Positions 24,524-32,767 of a DNA stretch of 64,000 nucleotides are shown here, in pieces. The stretch comes from Gammaproteobacteria bacterium (GTDB lineage: Bacteria > Pseudomonadota > Gammaproteobacteria > Pseudomonadales > Halieaceae). Location: NCBI GenBank assembly GCA_030427485.1, contig JAUICG010000026.1, positions 1 to 64,000 of the forward strand, given 5' to 3'. Numbering within the stretch: the stretch's first letter is position 1; every line of letters begins with the position of its first letter. Under the pieces are notes generated by a model that did no database searches, was not told the origin of the DNA, and saw only the letters and a program-made list of their open reading frames with translations. The position numbers and the translations under genes are program-made.

Positions 24524-26371
24524 CTAGCGAACTGCCCCACAACTGAAGCAACGCATATACAGATTCGCCGGATCCTGCAGGCTGCCCAACTCCCCTACCG
24601 CGTCGCGCACTGGCCCCAACAAGCCTGACAGCGCGGCGCTGAGACCTGAATCAGTCGACACATTAAGGCTGCCGACGCTCTTCGCCAGTTGCTTCATCAA
24701 CAAGTCGCGCGGTGACAGCGGTTGCTCGACGTACTCCACTTCATAATCGCCCAGGTTGGCGCGATCCGCCGCCGAGGCTATCGCGTCATGCAGGCTGCCC
24801 ACCTTGTCGATGAGGCCGGAGGCCAGTGCATCTTCAGCACACCAGACCCGACCCTCAGCCAGCGGATCCACCTGCCGGACGCTCATGTCCCGCCCCTCTG
24901 ACACTATTTCCAGGAAGGTCTTGTACGCAAAATCAACATTACTGTTCAGTGCCGTAACCACGTCGGGGCTGAGGGTACGATCGGCACGCAGCGAACCCGC
25001 CAACTCTGTCGTACCCACGCCATCCGTGTAGACACCGACGCGGCGCAACAGGTCCTCAAAGGTCGGAAACACCGCGAACACGCCGATACTCCCGGTAATC
25101 GTAGAGGGCGTTGCCCAGATCTCGTCCGCCTCGGCCGCAATATAGTATCCACCTGAAGCCGCTACGGCGCCCATGGAGATGACCACGGGGATACCCATAT
25201 CCTGGGCGTGCAGCAACTGCTGGCGAATTATCTCCGACGCAAACATACTGCCGCCGCCGCTGTTTACCCGCAGAACAATAGCCTTGACGCCTTCGGCCTC
25301 GACGGTGCCGCGAATCATTCGCGCCAGGGTATCGCCGCCGACAGTACCGGGTGGCTGGTCTCCGGGCACGATATTGCCTTGCGCGGTAATAACCGCCACG
25401 CGATCCGCCTCGGAAGTACCCAGGTCAAGCGGCCGCTTACGCGACAGATAGCGCTCGAACTCGACCGCCTCGTACAGGCCATCCTCATTGCTGGCGCCCA
25501 CCAGTTCCACCAGATAGTCATTGCCCTCACTGCGGCCCAGCAATTTGTCCACCAATCCGGCCTCGACAGCGGCCTGCGCCGAATCGCCGCCTACCGCCAG
25601 CATGCGCTCGGTGAAATTGTTCACAAAATCGTCGACCGCGCCAGACGGTAATTCGCGCTGCGCTTCAACCATCTGCGTGTACTGGCCCCACAGGTTATCC
25701 AGCCACCGGCTGGTGACTTTTTTCTCACCGGGCGACATATCATCACGCACGAAAGGTTCTACTGCGGATTTATGATCGCCCGCGCGAAAAATATGTACGT
25801 TCACCGAGAGTTTTTCCAGAGCCTCACGAAAGTAATTGTTGTAGTTGCTATAGCCCTCCAACGCCACGCCGCCCATCGGATGCGCGATTACCGTATCCGC
25901 GTAGCTCGCCAGCAGGTACTGGTCCTGTGTGTAGTAATCCCCGATCGCCACGATCGGTTTACCGCTCTCGCGGAATCGTCCAAGCGCCGGCAAAATTTCC
26001 TGAGTTTTACTGATGCCGACGCTGACGAGGTAGTCGAGCTCCATCACCAGCGAGTTGATGGCAGGATCCTCCGCCGCGAAGTCAATCGCCTCGATGACAT
26101 CGCGCAGCAGCACCTCGTGATCCGCGGGTCCCGGTGCCGTCATCAGCGCGGACAAGGGATTGATCTCCGATTTCTGGTCCACCACCCGACCGCTTACATT
26201 CAGCAGCAGCGCAGCTTTTTCCGGCAGCGGTTCGGGCGCACCACCGATGTAGACGAAGTAAATGAAACCAATCATCAACAGGAACAGGATATTCGACATG
26301 GCCAACCGGATACGAGTAATGGCCCGCCATATCCCGGACAGGATGCGACGCCACAGTGACGGTTTACTCAT
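24524..26371 (-). CDS. sppA: SppA, signal peptide peptidase (67K type)
   Basis: A 615-aa membrane-anchored serine protease that degrades leftover signal peptides in the cytoplasmic membrane. One N-terminal transmembrane helix (about 26-42) precedes two S49 repeats. The catalytic dyad is split between them, as in the E. coli enzyme: Lys201 in GDHKSAVEPF and Ser406 in GAVAASGGYY (E. coli Lys209 and Ser409). Length matches the long 67K form. It starts four bases after the DUF2069 stop and is the last gene of the arsC-wrbA-DUF2069-sppA operon on the minus strand. It converges with the RND transporter, with only ten bases between the stops. Confidence 0.95.
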   Translation of the reverse strand: MSKPSLWRRILSGIWRAITRIRLAMSNILFLLMIGFIYFVYIGGAPEPLPEKAALLLNVSGRVVDQKSEINPLSALMTAPGPADHEVLLRDVIEAIDFAAEDPAINSLVMELDYLVSVGISKTQEILPALGRFRESGKPIVAIGDYYTQDQYLLASYADTVIAHPMGGVALEGYSNYNNYFREALEKLSVNVHIFRAGDHKSAVEPFVRDDMSPGEKKVTSRWLDNLWGQYTQMVEAQRELPSGAVDDFVNNFTERMLAVGGDSAQAAVEAGLVDKLLGRSEGNDYLVELVGASNEDGLYEAVEFERYLSRKRPLDLGTSEADRVAVITAQGNIVPGDQPPGTVGGDTLARMIRGTVEAEGVKAIVLRVNSGGGSMFASEIIRQQLLHAQDMGIPVVISMGAVAASGGYYIAAEADEIWATPSTITGSIGVFAVFPTFEDLLRRVGVYTDGVGTTELAGSLRADRTLSPDVVTALNSNVDFAYKTFLEIVSEGRDMSVRQVDPLAEGRVWCAEDALASGLIDKVGSLHDAIASAADRANLGDYEVEYVEQPLSPRDLLMKQLAKSVGSLNVSTDSGLSAALSGLLGPVRDAVGELGSLQDPANLYMRCFSCGAVR

Positions 26372-26374
26372 ACG

Positions 26375-26749
26375 CTAATCTCCACTACCTGTTTGCTGTG
26401 CGCCCGAGGCTCGCAGTTCCCGGGCACGCCAACGGACATATAACATGGCGGCAATAAAAAGTATGACAACTGCGACCAGCCCGCCGAGCACCAGTACGCT
26501 GTCAGGCTGCGCGAAAACGCGCTGTACCAGAATCAGAAAATACCCCAGACACACGAAGCATAACCAGATAAAACTGCGCAAATTGTCCTTTAGCATGCCC
26601 GGCAGGAACAGCAGCAGGGGTAGCAGTTTGAGCACCCAGATAAACCAGGGTGCCTGGTAAGCCCAGGCATCCGCTGTCTGCTGCAGCAACAATGCTGACC
26701 AACTCAGCCAGGTCAGCCGCCATGCGCTTGCGCTCAGGGATCGACTCAC
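26375..26749 (-). CDS. DUF2069 small membrane protein
   Basis: A 124-aa inner-membrane protein with four hydrophobic segments (about residues 8-24, 34-50, 57-76 and 83-105) and a basic C-terminal tail. The central WVLKLLPLLLFLPGMLKDN followed by RSFIWLCFVCLGYF is the DUF2069 hallmark. The GTG at 26749 is chosen because it overlaps the wrbA stop as GTGA. A longer reading from 26800 would add a Pro/Arg-rich stretch inside wrbA and looks wrong. Its function is unknown, but it is commonly found behind arsC-wrbA in gammaproteobacteria. Confidence 0.85.
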   Translation of the reverse strand: MSRSLSASAWRLTWLSWSALLLQQTADAWAYQAPWFIWVLKLLPLLLFLPGMLKDNLRSFIWLCFVCLGYFLILVQRVFAQPDSVLVLGGLVAVVILFIAAMLYVRWRARELRASGAQQTGSGD

Positions 26750-27345
26750 GTGTGTGTTCGCGCAACCAGGCGCGCCACGCGCTGGCCGAGCGCCCGGCAC
26801 AGGCCGGCCTCGACCTCGTCCACCGGGCGCTTGCTGTCACTGCCCGCCCAGTGAGATGCGCCGTAGGGTGTGCCGCCCGTGGACGTGCTCATCAGTCCCG
26901 GCTCACTGTAGGGAAGACCGGTAATGATCATCCCGTGATGGAGCAGCGGCAACATCATGCTGAGCAGCGTGGACTCCTGGCCACCATGCATGCTGGTCGT
27001 CGAGGTAAACACGGCGGCAGGCTTGTCAATCATCGCACCGCTGAGCCACAGGGACGATGTCTGATCCAGAAAATATTTCAGCGGAGCTGCCATGTTGCCG
27101 AATCGCGTGGGGCTCCCCAGCACCAGGCCGGCGCAGTCGCCGAGATCAGCAAGTTCACAATACAGCGGACCTGCCGGTGGAATCTCTTCATCGACCTGTT
27201 CACAGGTTGCGGAAACCGCCGCTACGGTGCGCAGCCGGGCGCTTACTCCCGCTACCAGTTCAACGCCACGCGCGACCTGCTGTGCCATCGCGGCCGTTGA
27301 ACCCTGCCTGGAGTAGTACAGGACAAGCACATACGGTTCTGCCAT
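26746..27345 (-). CDS. wrbA: WrbA, NAD(P)H:quinone oxidoreductase
   Basis: A flavodoxin-like protein of 199 aa that reduces quinones by two electrons to avoid semiquinone radicals. The FMN phosphate-binding loop is YYSRQGSTAAMA near the N-terminus. Further FMN contacts lie in GSPTRFGNMAAPLKYFLDQT and in STTSMHGGQESTL, all characteristic of WrbA. The gene is coupled at both ends: its ATG overlaps the arsC stop by one base, and its TGA lies in the GTGA start of DUF2069. Confidence 0.93.
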   Translation of the reverse strand: MAEPYVLVLYYSRQGSTAAMAQQVARGVELVAGVSARLRTVAAVSATCEQVDEEIPPAGPLYCELADLGDCAGLVLGSPTRFGNMAAPLKYFLDQTSSLWLSGAMIDKPAAVFTSTTSMHGGQESTLLSMMLPLLHHGMIITGLPYSEPGLMSTSTGGTPYGASHWAGSDSKRPVDEVEAGLCRALGQRVARLVARTHT

Positions 27346-27695
27346 CAGCCAATCAAAGCCAGCACGTTCTCGGGCGGGCGGCCCAGCACGGCCTTGTTGC
27401 CCCGCACGACGATGGGACGCTCAATCAGCTTGGGATGCTTGACCATCGCAGCCACGATCTCCGCTTCGCTGGAGTCCTTGCCCAGGCCACTGGCCTTATA
27501 TTCATCCTCACCACGGCGTACCAGTTCGGCCGCGCCGATGCCCAGTTTCTTCAGCAGGGCTTTTATCGCCGCGCTGTCAGGGGGTGTCTCGAGGTACAGT
27601 ACGATGTTCGGCTCGACGCCGTTCTCACGCAGCAGGGCCAGCGTATTGCGCGACTTGGAACACCGGGGATTGTGGTAGATGGTAACAGCAGACAT
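27345..27695 (-). CDS. arsC: ArsC-family arsenate reductase (glutaredoxin-type)
   Basis: A 116-aa protein with NPRCSKSRN (Cys12), the glutaredoxin-coupled arsenate reductase motif, and the supporting IERPIVVRGNKAVLGRP segment with conserved Arg residues. It would reduce arsenate to arsenite using glutathione. Many such genes in non-ars operons are of uncertain function (YffB/Spx-like relatives), and no arsB or arsR is present here, so a general redox role is possible. The ATG at 27695 (MSAVTIYHNP) is favoured over an ATG at 27731 because it gives the standard N-terminus and has GGA upstream. First gene of the four-gene operon. Confidence 0.85.
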   Translation of the reverse strand: MSAVTIYHNPRCSKSRNTLALLRENGVEPNIVLYLETPPDSAAIKALLKKLGIGAAELVRRGEDEYKASGLGKDSSEAEIVAAMVKHPKLIERPIVVRGNKAVLGRPPENVLALIG

Positions 27696-27784
27696 AAGCA
27701 ATTTCCGGGGTTGTATTGAGGATGGGAACACGTCGCGGCAGAGTATAGCAAACCTTAGGCCGTGTCTCGTACTGGCAGGAATCA

Positions 27785-27878
27785 GTAGTGTCCCAGTTTA
27801 AAACTGACCTACTTCGAGAGCCTGAGAGGCAGGGTTGCAGTCGGGACCGTGTAGTGAAATCTCACACTGGGACACTAC
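27785..27878. repeat. 94-bp element bounded by 13-bp inverted repeats
   Basis: GTAGTGTCCCAGT at 27785-27797 is the exact reverse complement of ACTGGGACACTAC at 27866-27878. The 68 bases between have no open frame. The terminal GTCCCAG...CTGGGAC arrangement resembles ends of a decayed insertion sequence or a small MITE, in the spacer between the divergent arsC and yihY genes. No clear target-site duplication is visible. It may also contribute a structured leader. Confidence 0.6.
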
Positions 27879-27950
27879 CCAAGAATCGGTAGTGGCAGGT
27901 TCGGCGGAAAGAATGGACCTGGAACCGAAGGTTCATGCCATAATGCGCCC

Positions 27951-29180
27951 ATGAATTTGTCCAGCCTCTCATTTCGCGAAGCATGGCACCGCGTCAGTTA
28001 CCTGGTCGACCGGTTTCTCGCGGACCGCTGTTCGGAAAATGCCCAGGCCCTGACCTACATGAGCCTGTTTGCGCTGGTGCCGCTACTGACGGTGTTGTAT
28101 ACCATGGCTTCCGCGATTCCCGCTTTCCAGGGCGCGGAGGAGCAAATGCAGGCGCTGCTGTTCAAGCACCTGGTGCCGCAAAGCAGTGCGAGCATCGAGC
28201 AGTACCTCAGTGAGTTTTCGCAACAGGCAAAGAACCTGACCGGCCCCGGCATCGTGTTCCTGCTGGTGACAGCCATCATCATGCTGCGCAACATCGAGCA
28301 CGCGTTCAACAATATCTGGCGCGCGCGGGAAAATCGCAGCCCGCTGTCGAGTTTCATGCTGTACTGGGTCGTACTGACCCTGACACCCATAACCATCGGC
28401 CTGGCGCTCGCGCTGAGCACCTACCTGGGGTCAGCAGCTGACGCACTGGAGAGCCTGGACATCTTCGGACTCAAGGCCTTCCTGGTGAAGGCCGCCCCGC
28501 TTTTGCTGAGCTTCGCCGGATTCAGCCTGATCTATGCCGCTGTCCCCAACTGTCCGGTACCGTTCAGGCACGCCCTGGTTGGCGGACTGTTCGCCACGCT
28601 GGCGTTTCACGCAGCGCGCGGCCTGTTTACCAAACTGGTGGTAGGCTCCAATTACACGTTCATTTACGGCGCGTTCGCGGCAGTACCCCTGTTCCTTCTA
28701 TGGATTTATTTGTCCTGGAACATCGTACTGATGGGGGGGGTGCTGGTGCACAGCCTGACCGCGTACGAGAGTGACGACCAGGCCCGGCGCCCGATCCTCA
28801 TCAAGGCACTCAACCTGCTCTACGTATTCTGGGAGAAACAGCAGACCGGCGAGGCAGTGCGCGAGATTGAACTGCTCAAGCGCCGGCACGATTTCATTCG
28901 CGGCCTGGACAGTGTGACCTGGGGCGCGCTGCGCGATATTTTCCTGCGGGAGAATGTCATCACAGAAAATGGCAAGGGCCATTACCTGCTGTGCCGGGAC
29001 CTGCATACCGTCCCCTTCTGGCAACTCAAAGAGTGGGTCGAGAACGAGCAATCCCTCGACGGACAGGAGGCGACTCTCAGTGCCGACTGGCAGCATACCG
29101 CCTATGCCCTGCTTATAAAACAGCGCACCGATCAGCGGGAGCTGTTGAACATGAACCTCGCGGAGTTATTCAAGCATTGA
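27951..29180 (+). CDS. YihY-family inner-membrane protein (formerly called RNase BN)
   Basis: A 409-aa membrane protein of the YihY/UPF0761 family. Six transmembrane segments lie in residues about 35-270, including ALTYMSLFALVPLLTVLYTMAS split by the usual Pro, ALVGGLFATLAFHAARGLF and IYGAFAAVPLFLLWIYLSW. Residues 275-409 form a cytosolic domain that resembles a winged helix. The family was once mis-assigned as RNase BN; its actual function is unsettled. The stop codon is shared with the TTG start of the thioredoxin-like lipoprotein, so the two are translated together. A CATAAT at 27939 is the only promoter-like hexamer close by. Confidence 0.9.
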   Translation: MNLSSLSFREAWHRVSYLVDRFLADRCSENAQALTYMSLFALVPLLTVLYTMASAIPAFQGAEEQMQALLFKHLVPQSSASIEQYLSEFSQQAKNLTGPGIVFLLVTAIIMLRNIEHAFNNIWRARENRSPLSSFMLYWVVLTLTPITIGLALALSTYLGSAADALESLDIFGLKAFLVKAAPLLLSFAGFSLIYAAVPNCPVPFRHALVGGLFATLAFHAARGLFTKLVVGSNYTFIYGAFAAVPLFLLWIYLSWNIVLMGGVLVHSLTAYESDDQARRPILIKALNLLYVFWEKQQTGEAVREIELLKRRHDFIRGLDSVTWGALRDIFLRENVITENGKGHYLLCRDLHTVPFWQLKEWVENEQSLDGQEATLSADWQHTAYALLIKQRTDQRELLNMNLAELFKH

Positions 29181-29611
29181 AATACCTGATTTTTCTGCCC
29201 GTCCTGTTTTCCCTGGTGGCCTGCGGCCAGAAGCCACCTGGCGCCCCCCCACCGGCTCTGGAAAACCTGCGCGGCCAGTGGGTGGTGGTCAACTACTGGG
29301 CTCAGTGGTGCAAACCCTGCATCGAGGAAATACCGCAACTGAACGCCCTGGACCGGGACTACGCCGAGGTCACCGTTCTCGGAGTGAATTATGACGGCGC
29401 CACCGGCGAGGAACTGGAGCGGCAACGGCGGCAACTCGGAGTGACCTTTGCCAGCATAGAGGAGGACCCGGCGGAACAGCTGGGTAAGTCGCGGCCGGTG
29501 GTATTGCCAACGACATTCATCGTCAGACCCGACGGGACGCTCGACGCGGAACTGGTGGGGCCGCAAACGCTGGATTCCCTGGTACAGGCAACCCGGCAAA
29601 AGCCGGAATAA
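29177..29611 (+). CDS. Thioredoxin-fold (TlpA/ResA-like) lipoprotein
   Basis: A 144-aa predicted lipoprotein with a periplasmic thioredoxin domain. The signal is short, KYLIFLPVLFSLVAC with lipobox Cys16. The redox motif is WAQWCKPC (Cys45, Cys48), followed by EEIPQLNAL and the cis-Pro region VVLPTTFIVRPDG. It likely reduces or oxidises disulphides in the envelope, as TlpA/ResA-like proteins do. I use the TTG at 29177, which forms a TTGA overlap with the yihY stop and gives a proper signal peptide; GGAG lies about 11 bases before. An open frame extends further upstream, but that part is out-of-frame reading of yihY. Confidence 0.85.
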   Translation: MKYLIFLPVLFSLVACGQKPPGAPPPALENLRGQWVVVNYWAQWCKPCIEEIPQLNALDRDYAEVTVLGVNYDGATGEELERQRRQLGVTFASIEEDPAEQLGKSRPVVLPTTFIVRPDGTLDAELVGPQTLDSLVQATRQKPE

Positions 29612-29635
29612 AAAAAGCCGACCCAGTGGGCCGGC
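29610..29635 (-). terminator. Intrinsic terminator reading on the minus strand
   Basis: On the minus strand the RNA folds as GCCGGCCC-ACU-GGGUCGGC, an 8-bp stem with one G-U pair, followed by seven U (the A-run at 29610-29616). On the plus strand the same stem has an A-C mismatch and no U-run, so it does not terminate yihY transcription in the usual way. No minus-strand gene ends here. Confidence 0.6.
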
Positions 29636-29918
29636 CGGCACGTATTGATCGTCGCGCGGGAAATATGGACCTGAACGGAATCCAGCGGTACATCAACTGC
29701 ACCTGTTATGACTGGGGACGAAGAAAATAGTTCCGCAAAATTCAAAGAATTCTTCCTCTACCCGGCCAATGTTTGTGGTTCATGTTGAAATCGCTCCATA
29801 CAAGGCACAGTGGCGGTGTTGCAGTCGGGATACCGCGGCAGTTGGACAGCGGCGCGCGTCGATACTACTCTAGTACACCAATCAGCACCCGATTCCAGCG
29901 CACAGGAAGGTATCCGAC
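29612..29918. other. 307-base spacer between the thioredoxin lipoprotein and cysK
   Basis: This gap holds the minus-strand terminator at its left end, an AAGAATTCTT palindrome near 29744-29753, and a plausible sigma70 promoter for cysK: TTGGAC at 29842-29847 and TACTCT at 29866-29871 with an 18-base spacer. I see no convincing coding region on either strand. Confidence 0.4.
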
Positions 29919-30899
29919 ATGAGCAAACTGTACCGAGACAATGCCGAAACAATTGGCGGCACCCCTCTGGTTAAGATTAACCACATCAGCGATGGCAATA
30001 TCTATGTCAAACTGGAGAATCGCAATCCGGCCATGTCCGTCAAGTGCCGCATCGGGGCGAGCATGATCAACGCCGCAGAGCGCGATGGCAGCCTCAGGCC
30101 CGGCATGTGCATCGTCGAACCCACCAGCGGCAATACCGGTATCGCCCTGGCCTTTGTCGCCGCGGCCAGGGGCTATGACTGTATCCTTACCATGCCCAAC
30201 ACCATGAGCCTGGAACGGCGCATGCTGATGAAATCGCTGGGGGCCCAGGTGATCCTGACCGATGGCGCCAAGGGCGTCGCCGCCGCAATTGCGAAAGCCG
30301 AGGAGATTCTCGCCTCCGACACCAAAAAATACTGGGGTCCCCACCAGTTTGAGAATCCCGCCAATCCCGAAGTCCACGAGCAAACAACCGGGCCGGAAAT
30401 CTGGGATGACACCGATGGCGCGATCGACATCCTGGTCTCCGGCGTGGGCACCGGCGGCACCATCACCGGAGTGTCCCGCTACCTGAAGAACACGCGGGGC
30501 AAGAACGTGTTGAGCGTGGCAGTGGAGCCCGATACCAGTACGATGATCACAGCGGCAAAAGCCGGCGAGGAACCGCGCCATGCGCCGCACAAGATTCAGG
30601 GCATCGGTGCCGGCTTCGTTCCTGAAAACCTCGACCTATCGATGGTCGACCTGGTCGAGCAGGTTACCAGTGACGACGCGATCGCATGGGCCCACAAGCT
30701 GATGCAACAGGAGGGCATACTGGCCGGGATCTCCTCCGGCGCGGCGATGGCCGTGGCGCACCGGCTATCGCAGCAGGAGGAGCATCGGGGCAAGATGATC
30801 GTGGCAATTCTGCCGGACTCCGGCGAGCGCTACCTGACATCCGCGCTGTTCGCCGAGCGCTTTAGCGACAACGAAACCGTACAGTCGACGATTACCTGA
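29919..30899 (+). CDS. cysK: CysK, cysteine synthase A
   Basis: A PLP enzyme of 326 aa that makes cysteine from O-acetylserine and sulfide. The cofactor Lys42 is in NPAMSVKCRIG, which resembles E. coli CysK (SVKCRIG) rather than CysM. Other motifs are EPTSGNTGIALAF (substrate carboxylate loop), the phosphate-binding loop GVGTGGTITG and GISSGAAM. The sequence KIQGIGAGFVPENLDL is typical of CysK. An AGGAAGG-like box precedes the ATG. Its stop codon abuts the stop of the convergent GNAT gene with no base between them. Confidence 0.95.
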   Translation: MSKLYRDNAETIGGTPLVKINHISDGNIYVKLENRNPAMSVKCRIGASMINAAERDGSLRPGMCIVEPTSGNTGIALAFVAAARGYDCILTMPNTMSLERRMLMKSLGAQVILTDGAKGVAAAIAKAEEILASDTKKYWGPHQFENPANPEVHEQTTGPEIWDDTDGAIDILVSGVGTGGTITGVSRYLKNTRGKNVLSVAVEPDTSTMITAAKAGEEPRHAPHKIQGIGAGFVPENLDLSMVDLVEQVTSDDAIAWAHKLMQQEGILAGISSGAAMAVAHRLSQQEEHRGKMIVAILPDSGERYLTSALFAERFSDNETVQSTIT

Positions 30900-31499
30900 T
30901 CAGTCGCCTGGAGCAGCGCGGCTGACCAGGGCTGTGAGGCGCGCTTTCACGCCGGGCCACTCGGCCGCGACAACGCTGAAATAGACGGAGTCCCGCAGAT
31001 AGTTGTTCTGCACAATCATATGATTGCGCAGCACGCCTTCCCGGGTGGCGCCAATCCGCAATAGTGCCCGCTGCGAACGTTCGTTGCGGCTATCTGTCTT
31101 GAACTCCACCCGTACACAACCCAGGCGCTCGAATGCGTGAGACATCAGCAACAGCTTCGCTTCGGTGTTCACTGCCGTGCGCTGCCACTCCTGTCCGAGC
31201 CAGGTCCAGCCGATCTCCAGCGAACGGTGCTCGGGCCGAATGGCGAGGTAGCGTGTACTTCCCACCACCTTGTCCCTGGCTGTATCGACGATCGCAAACG
31301 GCAGATGGCCGGGCGTGGCAAGAGCCTCCGCAATCCAGTGGCGAGTATCGGCCAGGTCGACGAAACATCCCCGCGGCAGGTACGTCCAATCGGCCTTGAC
31401 ACGGCCGCGGTTGTACAGGCCTTGTGCGTGTTCCTCGCGCAGGGGCTCGAGACGCACCGCGTTCCCCGTGAGAACAACGGGTCGAGTCCATTGAGACAC
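30900..31499 (-). CDS. GNAT-family N-acetyltransferase (RimJ/RimL-like)
   Basis: A 199-aa acetyltransferase. The N-terminus (LTGNAVRLEPLREEHAQGLY) and the central GSTRYLAIRPEHRSLEIGWTWLG, with its GNAT beta-strand 4, are typical of the Acetyltransf_3 group (RimJ/RimL-like), as is the C-terminal NERSQRALLRIGATREGVLRNH. Its substrate is likely an amine or a protein N-terminus, but it cannot be specified. The GTG start has AGGAG nine bases upstream. It follows the quinone oxidoreductase gene by 14 bases on the minus strand, so they are probably co-transcribed. Confidence 0.85.
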   Translation of the reverse strand: MSQWTRPVVLTGNAVRLEPLREEHAQGLYNRGRVKADWTYLPRGCFVDLADTRHWIAEALATPGHLPFAIVDTARDKVVGSTRYLAIRPEHRSLEIGWTWLGQEWQRTAVNTEAKLLLMSHAFERLGCVRVEFKTDSRNERSQRALLRIGATREGVLRNHMIVQNNYLRDSVYFSVVAAEWPGVKARLTALVSRAAPGD

Positions 31500-31513
31500 G
31501 TTAGTTTCTCCTG

Positions 31514-32485
31514 TCAGGGTAGCAGCACTGTTGAACCGGTCGTTTTGCGGCCTTCGAGGTCCCGGTGCGCCTGCTGTACATCCGCCAGCGCATAGCGCTG
31601 ACGTATTTCGATATTGACGGCGCCGCGCAGTATCCGCTCAAACAGGTCGTCCGAGGATTGCTGAAGCTCCTCGGTGGTCATCGTGTAGGTCAGCATTGTC
31701 GGTCGCGTAATAAACAGGGAACCCTTGTTTGCCAGTGTTTGCAGGTCCAGCGGTTCAGGCGCGCCCGACGCGTTTCCGAAACTCACCATGAGGCCCCTCG
31801 GCTGCAGGCAATCCAGCGACATGTCGAACGTATCCCTTCCCACACCGTCATACACCACCGGTACTTTCCGGCCCCCGGTAATCTCCAGCACGCGTTGCAC
31901 CACATCCTCGCTACGGTAGTTGATGACATGGGCAAAGCCATGGGCGCGGGCCAGGCCGGCCTTCTCTTCGGAACCCACGGTGCCGATGACAGTAGCGCCT
32001 ATGCTGTTTGCCCACTGGCCAAAAAGCAGGCCAACGCCCCCGGCTGCGGCGTGAAACAGGCAGGTCTCGCCGGCGCGCAGGGGGTAGGTCCGCTGTAACA
32101 GGTACTCTGTGGTCTGCCCCTTCAACAGGCACGCAGCCGCCTGTTCAAAGTCAATGCCAACGGGGATTCTCACCAATCGTGATGCGGGCAGATTGAGCGC
32201 CTGTGCATAGGCGCCGAAGCCCGCTGAGCAGTAGGCCACCCGGTCGCCGACATCCAGGTCGACCCCCTCTCCCACCGCCTGCACTTCCCCGGCGCCCTCC
32301 AGGCCGATGCCGGTAGGCAGGGGCAGTGGATACAACCCACTGCGGTGATAGGTATCGATATAGTTCAGCCCGATGGCCCGGTTGGCCACCGTCACCATGC
32401 CCGGTGCCGGCGCTTCGAGCTCGACCTCCTCGAGTTGCAGCACCTCGGGACCACCCGTTTCATGTATTCGTACCGCTTGTACCAT
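31514..32485 (-). CDS. qorA: NADPH:quinone oxidoreductase (zinc-independent MDR family)
   Basis: A 323-aa medium-chain dehydrogenase without zinc ligands. The N-terminal GroES-like domain includes IGLNYIDTYHRSGLYPLPLP, characteristic of E. coli QorA. The Rossmann domain has the AAAGGVGLLFGQWA nucleotide loop and VYDGVGRDTFDMSLDCL. These enzymes reduce quinones or enals with NADPH. The ATG has GGAG about eight bases upstream. It is divergent from the DEAD-box gene, with 282 bases between the starts. Confidence 0.92.
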   Translation of the reverse strand: MVQAVRIHETGGPEVLQLEEVELEAPAPGMVTVANRAIGLNYIDTYHRSGLYPLPLPTGIGLEGAGEVQAVGEGVDLDVGDRVAYCSAGFGAYAQALNLPASRLVRIPVGIDFEQAAACLLKGQTTEYLLQRTYPLRAGETCLFHAAAGGVGLLFGQWANSIGATVIGTVGSEEKAGLARAHGFAHVINYRSEDVVQRVLEITGGRKVPVVYDGVGRDTFDMSLDCLQPRGLMVSFGNASGAPEPLDLQTLANKGSLFITRPTMLTYTMTTEELQQSSDDLFERILRGAVNIEIRQRYALADVQQAHRDLEGRKTTGSTVLLP

Positions 32486-32610
32486 CTTTCTTTCTCCGCT
32501 TTATCCCCGGGTAGTGGTCCATCTGGCGCGCAAGGCATCCGGTTGAACCCGAGCACCGGCATCTGGCGATCATACCTTCATTACTATACCCGCCACATGC
32601 TATCCATGGA

Positions 32611-32616
32611 TATAAT
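32611..32616 (+). promoter_or_regulatory. Consensus -10 (TATAAT) upstream of the DEAD-box helicase
   Basis: A perfect TATAAT lies about 150 bases before the helicase start, in the qorA/helicase divergent spacer. No -35 of matching quality sits 16-18 bases upstream. If used, it gives a leader of about 145 nt, which is common for helicase mRNAs in cold-responsive genes, though no cold-box motif was identified. Confidence 0.32.
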
Positions 32617-32767
32617 ACCCCGGAATCTACAGTACCGCAGAGGCCGGAGAGTACGTCGTATCGAGCCCGCGGCACAATTTTGCCGATCGATCACTCCCCA
32701 GGGCGCAGTCTTACCAGAGCGACTGAAACCCGACCGGTCAACGAGTAAACCAGCGGAGCGCGACAAC

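Noticed and set aside
29389..29745. Minus-strand open frame overlapping the terminator near 29610
   Set aside because: It starts with TTG without a ribosome site, crosses the terminator, and has no recognisable features.
27834..29830. GTTGCAGTCGGGA shared by the spacers near 27834 and 29818
   Set aside because: A 13-base match is expected by chance several times in 64 kb, and the flanks do not match.
32345..32767. N-terminal extension of the DEAD-box helicase
   Set aside because: The added 141 residues are Arg/Ser-rich, do not resemble helicases, and run through the likely promoter. GTG 32768 has a ribosome site.
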